DNA of 6,163 nucleotides. Source: Campylobacterota bacterium. Its GTDB lineage: Bacteria > Campylobacterota > Campylobacteria > Campylobacterales > Sulfurovaceae. Below are positions 1-5,517 of this stretch, piece by piece. A program made the translations under genes and the position numbers. The notes below the pieces were generated by a model. It saw nothing but the letters and a program-made list of their open reading frames with translations. It was not told the origin of the DNA and made no database searches. The stretch's first letter is position 1, and each line of letters begins with the position of its first letter. The stretch spans positions 1-6,163 of the forward strand of contig JAADEA010000099.1 of the NCBI GenBank assembly GCA_013153675.1. The letters run 5' to 3'.

Positions 1-14
1 TCATTTTCAAAGAC
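1..14 (-). promoter_or_regulatory. boxA-like antitermination motif in a leader (tentative)
   Basis: Read leftward, this stretch is GTCTTTGAAAATGA. Its TCTTTGAAAA core resembles boxA sites found in leaders of bacterial rRNA operons (the core TCTTTAACAA in E. coli and TCTTTGAAAA in Bacillus, as I recall them). It begins about 23 bases downstream of the predicted start of the promoter at 44-73, a suitable place for a leader element. The alternative is that the TTG at 8-6 or the ATG at 4-2 starts a protein gene continuing outside the window; no good ribosome binding site precedes either. The window ends here, so the target gene is unseen. Confidence 0.3.
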
Positions 15-43
15 ATCTTTTAACCTTTTTAGCTCTTTTTGAC

Positions 44-73
44 ATTGTAGCTAAGTTTTTTAGAGAGTGTCAA
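44..73 (-). promoter_or_regulatory. sigma70-type promoter reading leftward out of the window
   Basis: On the minus strand a perfect -35 box TTGACA (73-68) is followed after 18 bases by TACAAT (49-44), five of six matches to the -10 consensus. The predicted transcription start is near position 37. Upstream of the -35 lie A/T tracts, including the palindrome CTTTTTAAAAAG at 87-98, about 50 to 60 bases before the start, where an UP-type element would sit. A perfect TTGACA is unusual in Campylobacterota, whose ordinary promoters mostly lack a clear -35, so a strongly expressed gene is likely to follow. The hslU terminator upstream makes this an independent transcription unit. Confidence 0.5.
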
Positions 74-83
74 GTGATACTCT
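64..83. repeat. Inverted repeat over the -35 box
   Basis: The arms AGAGTGTC (64-71) and GATACTCT (76-83) are separated by four bases; seven of eight positions are complementary and the eighth is a G-T pair. The right-hand end of the minus-strand -35 hexamer lies inside the dyad. As DNA it could be a repressor or activator operator. As RNA it could form an eight-pair hairpin, but that would need a transcript passing through it, and no T-tract follows at once on either strand. The repeat is seen directly; its role is inference. Confidence 0.4.
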
Positions 84-157
84 ACACTTTTTAAAAAGGA
101 GAAAGAAAAAGGAATTTTTGTAACTTATATGTTGGTTATTGATATTTGATAGTGGTC

Positions 158-177
158 TAAAAAGGGCTAAATGCCCT
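158..177 (-). terminator. Intrinsic terminator after hslU
   Basis: On the minus strand, eight bases after the hslU stop codon, AGGGC (177-173), a five-base loop and GCCCT (167-163) form a short GC-rich stem followed by a run of Ts ending at 159. This is a small but well-formed factor-independent terminator at the end of the surE-to-hslU operon. The plus strand has no T-run after the stem, so it should act in one direction only. Confidence 0.7.
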
Positions 178-185
178 AAAGGAGC

Positions 186-1523
186 TTATAAGATATATTT
201 AGTTAAATCTTCACTCTCTACAATATCTTCTAATTTTTCTTTTACCATCTTTTCATCTATTATAATCTCTTTGCCTTTATGAGAAGGAGCATCAAAACTA
301 ATATCTTCTAAAAGCTTTTCGAGTACAGTGTGAAGTCTTCTTGCTCCTATATCTTCACTTTTTTGGTTTGCTAAAGCACTATATTTAGCAATTGCTCTAA
401 TAGCTTCATCTAAAAATGTTAAAGTTACCCCCTCAGTGCTAAGTAAGGCTTGGTATTGTTTAATTAGAGAATTTTTTGGCTCTTTTAAAATTTTATATAG
501 AGCATCTTCATCTAAAGAGTTTAATTCCACTCTAAGTGGGAATCTACCTTGAAGTTCTGGAATTAGATCGCTTGGTTTGCTTAAATGAAATGCCCCTGCA
601 GCTATAAATAGTATATGATCTGTCTTAATTGGACCAAGTTTTGTATTTACAATTGAGCCTTCAATAATTGGTAAAAGATCTCTTTGTACTCCCTCTTTAC
701 TTGGATCTTGTCTTGAGGTAGTATTACTTGGAGTTGCAATTTTATCAATCTCATCTATAAATACAACTCCGCCACTTTGAACTCTATCTTGAGCTAACTT
801 TTTAATCTCCTCTTCATCAATTAGATTTTCTAATGCCTCTTGTTTTAGAAGTTTTTTTGCCTCTTTTATACTAACTTCTTTCTTTTTTCCTTTTTTTCCA
901 AGACCTCCTAAAACTTTTAAGATAGACTCTTGAACATTTGCCATCTCTGGTGGTACATTGCCATAACTTGATATATCAATTGAAGGGTGGGGCAATTCTA
1001 TTTCAATTTTTAAATTATCAAGTTCCCCTTTTCTTAATTTTTGCAACATTTTTACTTTTGATTTTTCATACTCCATCTTTTTCTCTTCACTTGCCCCAAA
1101 AGGAAGAGGAGGAAGAAGTTTATTTAAAATTTTTTCTTCTATATATTCTCCAATTTTTTGAGAATATTTGTGAGTTAGCTCATCTTTTACTAAATGGATA
1201 GCTTCAATTGCCAAATCTCTAATGATAGATTCTACATCTCTTCCTACAAATCCAACTTCTGTAAATTTGCTTGCTTCTACTTTAATAAATGGCAATTTCA
1301 TTAATTTTGCCAATCTTCTTGCAATCTCTGTCTTTCCAACTCCTGTGCTTCCTATCATTAAGATATTTTTAGGAGTTACCTCTTGTCTCATCTCCTCATC
1401 AAGTTGCATTCTTCTCCATCTATTTCTAAGAGCAATTGCTATAACCTTTTTTGCTCTATCTTGTCCTACAATATATTTATCTAAGTATGCAACTATCTCT
1501 TTTGGCGTTAAATTCTCACTCAC
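186..1523 (-). CDS. hslU: ATP-dependent protease ATPase subunit HslU (ClpY)
   Basis: HslU is the AAA+ unfoldase ring that recognises, unfolds and threads substrate proteins into the HslV peptidase chamber in the cytoplasm. The 445-residue product has the family's usual length. Visible are the Walker A loop GSTGVGKT (58-65; many homologues have Pro where this has Ser59), the pore loop GFVG (91-94; GYVG in E. coli), a charged intermediate domain at about 105-245, Walker B VVFIDEID (253-260), an arginine-finger region GRFP (326-329), the sensor-2 motif GARRL (393-397), and a C-terminal tail ending in KYIL, the part known to dock into HslV. The start is GTG, preceded after seven bases by AAGGAA (1536-1531), and gives the family N-terminus [11 protein letters not shown]. 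It overlaps the hslV stop by four bases (GTGA), so translation is probably coupled. It is the last gene of its operon. Confidence 0.98.
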   Translation of the reverse strand: MSENLTPKEIVAYLDKYIVGQDRAKKVIAIALRNRWRRMQLDEEMRQEVTPKNILMIGSTGVGKTEIARRLAKLMKLPFIKVEASKFTEVGFVGRDVESIIRDLAIEAIHLVKDELTHKYSQKIGEYIEEKILNKLLPPLPFGASEEKKMEYEKSKVKMLQKLRKGELDNLKIEIELPHPSIDISSYGNVPPEMANVQESILKVLGGLGKKGKKKEVSIKEAKKLLKQEALENLIDEEEIKKLAQDRVQSGGVVFIDEIDKIATPSNTTSRQDPSKEGVQRDLLPIIEGSIVNTKLGPIKTDHILFIAAGAFHLSKPSDLIPELQGRFPLRVELNSLDEDALYKILKEPKNSLIKQYQALLSTEGVTLTFLDEAIRAIAKYSALANQKSEDIGARRLHTVLEKLLEDISFDAPSHKGKEIIIDEKMVKEKLEDIVESEDLTKYIL

Positions 1524-2065
1524 TCTTTGCTTCCTTTTATCTCTAAAGTCTTAATATTTTCATTTGTATAGATACAAAGCTCACCAGCAATTTTTAAGCT
1601 CTCTTTTACCAAAGTTAATGGATCAAGAGAACTAAATCTACTTAGTGCTCTTGCAGCAGAGAGGGCAAAATTTCCTCCGCTTCCAATAGCAGCTATTTTG
1701 CCATCTTCAGGCTCTACCACATCTCCTGTACCACTTAAAATAAATATATTTTCTAAATTTAATACAAGCATCATTGCTTCAAGTTGTCTTAGATACTTAT
1801 CTTTTCTCCAACTCTTTGAAAATTCAATTACAGATCTGATTAAATTTCCATTTTTATCTTTTAAAATCCCCTCAAACATATCAAAAAGGGTAAAAGCATC
1901 AGCTGTGCTTCCAGCAAATCCCGCTAATATCTCTTGGTTATATAATCTTCTAATTTTTGTTGCATTTCCCTTTAAAATAGTATTTCCAAAGGTGACTTGC
2001 CCATCTCCTCCAATTACTGCATGAGTTGGAGTTCTATAGGCTAAAATTGTAGTTGCTTTAAACAT
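1520..2065 (-). CDS. hslV: ATP-dependent protease peptidase subunit HslV (ClpQ)
   Basis: HslV is the proteasome-beta-like threonine peptidase that forms a double ring capped by HslU. The 181-residue protein begins MFKATTI, so the catalytic threonine is Thr5 and a four-residue leader (MFKA) must be removed to expose it; E. coli HslV needs to lose only its initiator Met. Matching landmarks are GGDGQVT (19-25), catalytic Lys37 in [19 protein letters not shown] (49-61), [12 protein letters not shown] (111-122) and Ser129 in GSGG. Gly161, Cys164 and Thr167 match the reported cation site. GGAG (2076-2073) lies seven bases before the ATG. The ATG shares one base with the rplI stop (TAATG) and the TGA overlaps the hslU start, so peptidase and ATPase should be made together. 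Confidence 0.98.
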   Translation of the reverse strand: MFKATTILAYRTPTHAVIGGDGQVTFGNTILKGNATKIRRLYNQEILAGFAGSTADAFTLFDMFEGILKDKNGNLIRSVIEFSKSWRKDKYLRQLEAMMLVLNLENIFILSGTGDVVEPEDGKIAAIGSGGNFALSAARALSRFSSLDPLTLVKESLKIAGELCIYTNENIKTLEIKGSKE

Positions 2066-2511
2066 TAATCAACTCCAACTACATTTACTTTTAAATCTGC
2101 ATGAATTCCATGTCCCAATTTTACATCTACGTGAAATAATCCCTCACTTTTAATAGCTTTTTTTAATTCTATATGTTTTTTATCTATATCAATGCCTAAT
2201 TGCTCTTTAATAGCATTTGCAATATCGCTATTTGTAACAGAACCTTTTATACCCATAGGGGCTTTTTTCTTTTGAATAGTAAGCTCTTTACTCTCAAGCT
2301 TTTCTTTATAGCTTTTTAATAGTGCTATCTCTTCTTCCTCTTTTGCTTTAAGCTTTTCTTGTTCTTTTTTAAAAGCTTCTATTACCTCTTTTGTAGCAAG
2401 TTTTGCATATCCTTTTGCAATTAAAAAGTTTCTTCCATATCCATCTTTTACCTCTTTAATATCTCCTGCTTTTCCTAAATTTTTTACATCTTTAATTAGT
2501 AATACTTTCAT
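2065..2511 (-). CDS. rplI: Large ribosomal subunit protein bL9
   Basis: bL9 binds 23S rRNA near the base of the L1 stalk and helps keep the reading frame. At 148 residues it has the normal length. The N-terminal domain (1 to about 45) carries the signature [19 protein letters not shown] (16-34). A long, highly charged Lys/Glu connecting helix follows (about 42-75), then the C-terminal domain (about 78-148) with [15 protein letters not shown] (87-101) and a His-containing segment near 134-137. The ATG has AGGAT a few bases upstream and lies inside the last 20 bases of tcdA, so both RBS and start are embedded in the preceding coding sequence. rplI directly before hslV is an arrangement known in Campylobacterota. 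Here it is not next to rpsF/rpsR as in E. coli. Confidence 0.98.
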   Translation of the reverse strand: MKVLLIKDVKNLGKAGDIKEVKDGYGRNFLIAKGYAKLATKEVIEAFKKEQEKLKAKEEEEIALLKSYKEKLESKELTIQKKKAPMGIKGSVTNSDIANAIKEQLGIDIDKKHIELKKAIKSEGLFHVDVKLGHGIHADLKVNVVGVD

Positions 2512-3172
2512 CTTCTATCCTTTTTTTTGTAATTTTATCTAAAATCATCTTTATAGCCTCAGAGCATAAAAAGAGACCAAAGCTTCCTGTTACTCCTACA
2601 AATGAGCCCATAGTGGTAGTTTTTGGTTCCTCTTTTGAAAAAACTACTTTTATCTTTTTTTTGAAATTTCTCTTTTTTAATCTCTCTCTTATCTTTTTTG
2701 CTAAGGGATCATTATATGTATTCCAAATATTAGTTACCTCAATTTTTGAGGCATCATATCTTTTTGCAGAACCAAGAGACATTAATAGCTTTTTAGGCTC
2801 TTTTATGGCTATTTCTACTTTTACATCTACCATATCACAAGCATCTATTATAATATCAAAAGGATTAAAATCAAAATCTCTAACCCACTCTTTATCTACT
2901 TTTTTGTTAATTGTTTCAATTTTTGGGTATAGTTCTTTTAATCTTTCTGTTTTTAATCTTCCAATTGCTCCATTGGCTCCAATTTGTCTATTTAAATTAC
3001 TCTCTTCATATCTATCATAATCTATAATTGTAATATTCTCTATCCCACTTCTATATAGACAATCAAGTGCATAACTTCCAACTCCTCCCACTCCAATAAT
3101 TAATATTTTAAACTCTCTAAATTTATTAAAATTCTCTATTCCAAATAGCTCTTGACATCTTTTATGTCTCAT
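2492..3172 (-). CDS. tcdA: tRNA threonylcarbamoyladenosine dehydratase (TcdA/CsdL family, ThiF fold)
   Basis: TcdA uses ATP to cyclise t6A at position 37 of ANN-decoding tRNAs to ct6A, which aids decoding. The 226-residue protein is an E1-like ThiF/MoeB-fold enzyme. It shows a nucleotide loop GVGGVGS (27-33), Asp51/Asp53 at the end of the second strand, the motif NLNRQIGA (59-66) with ATP-contacting Arg62, Lys74, and DACD (110-113). The TcdA-like stretch [22 protein letters not shown] (144-165) and VFS (177-179) separate it from MoeB and ThiF. It lacks the CxxC zinc pairs of MoeB. A hydrophobic helix near the C-terminus (about 193-211) fits the membrane-leaning tail reported for E. coli CsdL. 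It is shorter than E. coli TcdA (about 268). The ATG has only a weak Shine-Dalgarno and lies 11 bases inside surE, pointing to translational coupling. ThiF-family substrate assignment is less certain than the fold. Confidence 0.88.
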   Translation of the reverse strand: MRHKRCQELFGIENFNKFREFKILIIGVGGVGSYALDCLYRSGIENITIIDYDRYEESNLNRQIGANGAIGRLKTERLKELYPKIETINKKVDKEWVRDFDFNPFDIIIDACDMVDVKVEIAIKEPKKLLMSLGSAKRYDASKIEVTNIWNTYNDPLAKKIRERLKKRNFKKKIKVVFSKEEPKTTTMGSFVGVTGSFGLFLCSEAIKMILDKITKKRIEDESITN

Positions 3173-3959
3173 CTAACCAACTTTTTAGAGTATCTAATCT
3201 TTTATATGCGGTTAAATCAAGCATAATAGGGGTAATTGAGATAAAATTTTCTTTAATTGCTTCAAAATCACTTAAGATATTTCCATCTATATGGTGGCTG
3301 TGCCAATCTAATTTTGGAAGACCAATCCAATAATATTCAATTCCTCTTGGATTTATATGAACTTGAGCATCATTTCCATATACTCTTCTTCCAGCATGGG
3401 TGATTTTATATCCTTTACACTCTCTTGGTTCAACTGGTGGAATATTTATATTTAAAAGTTCTCTGCTTTGTAGAGGAAAACCATTTTTAAAGATCTTATC
3501 TACAATTTTAGCAACTGCCTCTTTTGCCAATTTAAACTCTAATTTTAATATATCTTTGCAATAGCCTCTACATACTTGAGATATAGCAATTGATGGCACT
3601 CCTTGTAAAACCCCTTCCATTGCTGCTGCTACTGTTCCTGAATATGTAATATCCTCTCCCATATTTGCACCAATATTTATTCCAGATACTACTAAATCTG
3701 GTTTGTTATCTTTAAATAGTTTATTAAGGGCTAAAAATATACAATCACTTGGAGTGCCATCATCTAATTTGTAAAAATTCTTATCTATCTCTATAAATCT
3801 AAGTGGTCTACTAAGAGTTAGGGAGTGACCACAAGCAGATTTTTCAATAGTTGGGGCTACTATATATATCTCACCAAAAGGTTTTAGAGCTTCAATTAAA
3901 GCCTTTAGACCTGGTGATTCAAATCCATCATCATTGGTTATTAATATCTTTTTTTTCAA
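3162..3959 (-). CDS. surE: 5'/3'-nucleotidase SurE
   Basis: SurE is a metal-dependent phosphatase acting on nucleoside 5'- and 3'-monophosphates, linked to stationary-phase survival. The 265-residue product matches family length. The metal site is complete: Asp10 and Asp11 in TNDDG, Ser41 in SACGHS, and Asn95 in SGINIGAN. Further signatures are GTPSDC (68-73), ITYSGTVAAAMEG (104-116) and the C-terminal ISITPIMLDLT (240-250). The start is TTG at 3959-3957, giving the family N-terminus MKKKILITNDDG. AAGGAG (3970-3965) five bases upstream confirms it, and there is no nearer alternative. It is the first gene of the leftward operon, and its stop overlaps tcdA by 11 bases. In E. coli surE pairs with pcm and rpoS; here it sits with ribosome and protease genes. 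Confidence 0.97.
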   Translation of the reverse strand: MKKKILITNDDGFESPGLKALIEALKPFGEIYIVAPTIEKSACGHSLTLSRPLRFIEIDKNFYKLDDGTPSDCIFLALNKLFKDNKPDLVVSGINIGANMGEDITYSGTVAAAMEGVLQGVPSIAISQVCRGYCKDILKLEFKLAKEAVAKIVDKIFKNGFPLQSRELLNINIPPVEPRECKGYKITHAGRRVYGNDAQVHINPRGIEYYWIGLPKLDWHSHHIDGNILSDFEAIKENFISITPIMLDLTAYKRLDTLKSWLDET

Positions 3960-3964
3960 ATAGG

Positions 3965-3977
3965 CTCCTTAAAAAGG
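3965..3977 (-). promoter_or_regulatory. surE ribosome binding site inside a tiny hairpin
   Basis: The minus strand reads CCTTTTTAAGGAG: a strong AAGGAG (3970-3965), spaced five bases from the TTG start, whose AAGG can pair with CCTT (3977-3974) across a three-base loop. The RBS decides the TTG start. The stem is only four pairs, so any masking effect would be weak. Confidence 0.6.
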
Positions 3978-3990
3978 TTTTAATTTTCGT

Positions 3991-3996
3991 TATAAT
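3991..3996 (+). promoter_or_regulatory. -10 box of the greA-argC operon promoter
   Basis: This is a consensus TATAAT in the surE-greA gap. A T-rich stretch precedes it and there is no clear -35, the usual form of sigma70 promoters in Campylobacterota. Transcription should start near 4003, leaving a leader of about 24 bases with GAAGGA (4015-4020) six bases before the GTG start of greA. Confidence 0.7.
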
Positions 3997-3997
3997 A
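3992..3997 (-). promoter_or_regulatory. -10 box of the surE operon promoter
   Basis: The minus strand reads TATTAT across almost the same bases as the greA -10 box (combined TATAATA, 3991-3997). It keeps the key T, A and final T of the hexamer. Transcription would start near 3985, giving a leader of about 26 bases before surE. No other good leftward -10 is visible between greA and surE, so this probably drives all five genes down to hslU. Confidence 0.55.
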
Positions 3998-4026
3998 CTC
4001 AAAAAAATTTACAAGAAGGATTGTAG

Positions 4027-4506
4027 GTGGAAAAAGTTCCAATGCTTGAGAGTACTTATAAAAAATTGGTAGCAGAATTAGAAGAGCTTAAAAAAGAGAG
4101 ACCAAAAATTGCTAAAATTATAGATGAGGCAAGAGCTCTTGGAGATTTAAAAGAGAATGCTGAATATCATGCAGCAAAAGAGAAACAAGGTTTAATTGAG
4201 GCAAGAATTAAAGAGTTAACAGATATTATTGGAAGAGCAAATATTATAGATCCTTCAAAATTGCCCCACAATAGAGTAAGTTTTGGATCAACTGTAATAT
4301 TAATAGATCAAGATAGTGATGAAGAGCTTAAATATACAATTGTAGGAGTGCATGAATCTGACCCATCAAAAGGGCTAATTTCAATTGAGTCTCCAATGGC
4401 AAAGGCTCTTCTTGGAAAAGAAGAAGGAGATGAGGTAGAAATTAAATTGCCAGATGGAGTTCACTATTTTGATATAGAAGAGATTAGATATGAGCCAATT
4501 AATTGA
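4027..4506 (+). CDS. greA: Transcription elongation factor GreA
   Basis: GreA inserts a coiled coil into the RNA polymerase secondary channel and stimulates cleavage of backtracked transcripts, rescuing stalled polymerase. The 159-residue protein has the family length. The N-terminal coiled coil spans about 8-75, with the tip ARALGDLKENAEYHAAKEKQ (35-54) carrying acidic Asp40 and Glu43, equivalent to E. coli Asp41 and Glu44. The FKBP-like C-terminal domain follows, with VSFGSTV (84-90), YTIVG (103-107), GLISIESPMAKALLGKEEGD (116-135) and VEIKLP (137-142). These argue for GreA rather than GreB. The start is GTG with GAAGGA six bases upstream; the ATG five codons in would cut the conserved start. 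It is first in the rightward operon, and argC begins 17 bases before its stop. Confidence 0.97.
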   Translation: MEKVPMLESTYKKLVAELEELKKERPKIAKIIDEARALGDLKENAEYHAAKEKQGLIEARIKELTDIIGRANIIDPSKLPHNRVSFGSTVILIDQDSDEELKYTIVGVHESDPSKGLISIESPMAKALLGKEEGDEVEIKLPDGVHYFDIEEIRYEPIN

Positions 4507-5509
4507 TGTAGCAATTGTTGGTGCTAAAGGCTTTGGAGCATTAGAGCTAATTAAGATATTATATAATCATCCCTATTTTAATATTAAAAAGTTAGTTATT
4601 AAAGAAGAAGAGAGAGAGACTCTATCAAATATCCATCCTATGTTTGATAAGGTATTTGATATAGAGGTTGGATATTGTGAACCATCAAAGTTATCAAAAG
4701 AGGTTGATTTAATTTTTTTAGCTCTTCCTCATAAAAGTTCAATGGAGTGGGCAAAAGAGCTATTAAAAGATAATAAAAGAGTAATTGATCTCTCTGCTGA
4801 TTATAGATTATCTTTAGAAAATTATGAAAAGTATTACTCAAAACATATTGATAGTAATAATTTAGATATTGCTATATATGGGCTGGTTGAGTATTTTAAA
4901 GAAGAGATTAAAAGTGCTAAATTAGTAGCATTGCCAGGATGTTATCCTACTGCTACTTTACTTGCTCTTTTGCCATTTGTTGATTATTTAGATAACTCTT
5001 TTCCTATTATTATAGATGCTAAAAGTGGTGTGAGTGGAGCTGGTAGGAAATTATCTACTACCACCCATTTTGTAACTATAAATGAGAATATATTTGCATA
5101 TAATCCACTAATTCATCGCCATGAGCCAGAGATAAAAGAGAAAGTTTTCTATTTGAGCAAAAAAGAGTTTGATATAAATTTTGTACCTCATCTAATTCCA
5201 ATTACAAGAGGAGAGCTTGTAAGTATATATGGTATATTAAAAGAAGATATTAATCCTTTTGAGGTTTTACAAAAAAGATATAAAGATGAGAGATTTGTTA
5301 GAGTAAGAGATAGGGCAGTTGATGTAAAGAGTGTAGCAGGTACTCATTTTTGTGATATTTTTGCAACTAAAAAGAAAAAGACTCTATTTATATCAAGTGC
5401 AATTGATAATTTAGTTAGAGGGACAGCTTCAAATGGAGTAGCTTGTGCCAATTTAATGTATGGATTTGATGAGGGGCTCGGGTTGCCACAAATTGCCTAT
5501 ATGCCATAG
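4490..5509 (+). CDS. argC: N-acetyl-gamma-glutamyl-phosphate reductase
   Basis: ArgC carries out the third step of arginine synthesis, NADPH-dependent reduction of N-acetylglutamyl phosphate to the semialdehyde, in the cytoplasm. The 339-residue product fits the longer ArgC type. Visible are the N-terminal dinucleotide fold, ALPHKSSM (78-85), IDLSADYRL (99-107), the catalytic Cys151 in LPGCYPTA, SGVSGAGRK (179-187), the catalytic His region NPLIHRHEPEI (205-215), VPHLIPITRGE (232-242) and AGTHFCDIF (283-291). The dinucleotide loop reads GAKGFGALEL (11-20) where most relatives have GASGYTGxEL, so Lys replaces Ser and the third Gly is displaced. The ATG lies in the final 17 bases of greA with only a weak GAAG-type site, suggesting coupling. 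No ARG-box-like operator stands out upstream, and no other arg gene is in view. Confidence 0.96.
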   Translation: MSQLIDVAIVGAKGFGALELIKILYNHPYFNIKKLVIKEEERETLSNIHPMFDKVFDIEVGYCEPSKLSKEVDLIFLALPHKSSMEWAKELLKDNKRVIDLSADYRLSLENYEKYYSKHIDSNNLDIAIYGLVEYFKEEIKSAKLVALPGCYPTATLLALLPFVDYLDNSFPIIIDAKSGVSGAGRKLSTTTHFVTINENIFAYNPLIHRHEPEIKEKVFYLSKKEFDINFVPHLIPITRGELVSIYGILKEDINPFEVLQKRYKDERFVRVRDRAVDVKSVAGTHFCDIFATKKKKTLFISSAIDNLVRGTASNGVACANLMYGFDEGLGLPQIAYMP

Positions 5510-5514
5510 GGGAG
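5508..5514 (+). promoter_or_regulatory. Ribosome binding site overlapping the argC stop
   Basis: AGGGGAG begins within the argC TAG stop codon and lies three bases before the TTG at 5518. The spacing is tight, but no other start codon in frame fits the metallophosphoesterase N-terminus. It suggests re-initiation by ribosomes ending argC and keeps the gene in the greA-argC operon. Confidence 0.6.
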
Positions 5515-5517
5515 CTT

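Noticed and set aside
39..44. Plus-strand TTGACA as a rightward -35 box
   Set aside because: No -10-like hexamer lies 16-18 bases downstream (AGAGAG at 62-67), and it would fire into the end of hslU on the opposite strand.
7..45. Minus-strand peptide of 12 residues beginning MSKRAKKV
   Set aside because: Its ATG overlaps the -10 box and lies upstream of the predicted transcription start, and there is no ribosome binding site.
2..94. Plus-strand open frame running in from the left edge and stopping at 92-94
   Set aside because: About 30 codons with no recognisable motif; it overlaps the leftward promoter and the dyad. It could be chance in AT-rich DNA.
87..98. Palindrome CTTTTTAAAAAG as a terminator or binding site
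   Set aside because: All A/T apart from its ends, so it makes a poor stem; it is more likely A/T-rich upstream promoter DNA and is mentioned only in that role.
95..157. Purine-rich stretch with GGAG-like sites and an ATG at 129
   Set aside because: The frame from this ATG stops after six codons. No tRNA arms or other RNA structure were seen.
938..1554. Plus-strand open frames antisense to hslU
   Set aside because: HslU is clearly real on the other strand; these frames have low-complexity Phe/Leu/Ser-rich translations typical of antisense shadows.
1698..2024. Plus-strand open frame antisense to hslV
   Set aside because: Shadow of a well-conserved gene; no RBS and no recognisable protein.
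2613..3020. Plus-strand open frame antisense to tcdA, hydrophobic
   Set aside because: The apparent membrane-like composition comes from reading Lys/Glu/Ile-rich coding DNA backwards; no start signals.
3851..4072. Plus-strand open frame across the surE start and the greA start
   Set aside because: It overlaps two secure genes and the divergent promoter and has no motif.
4638..4841. Minus-strand open frame antisense to argC
   Set aside because: Shadow of argC; no RBS or recognisable domain.
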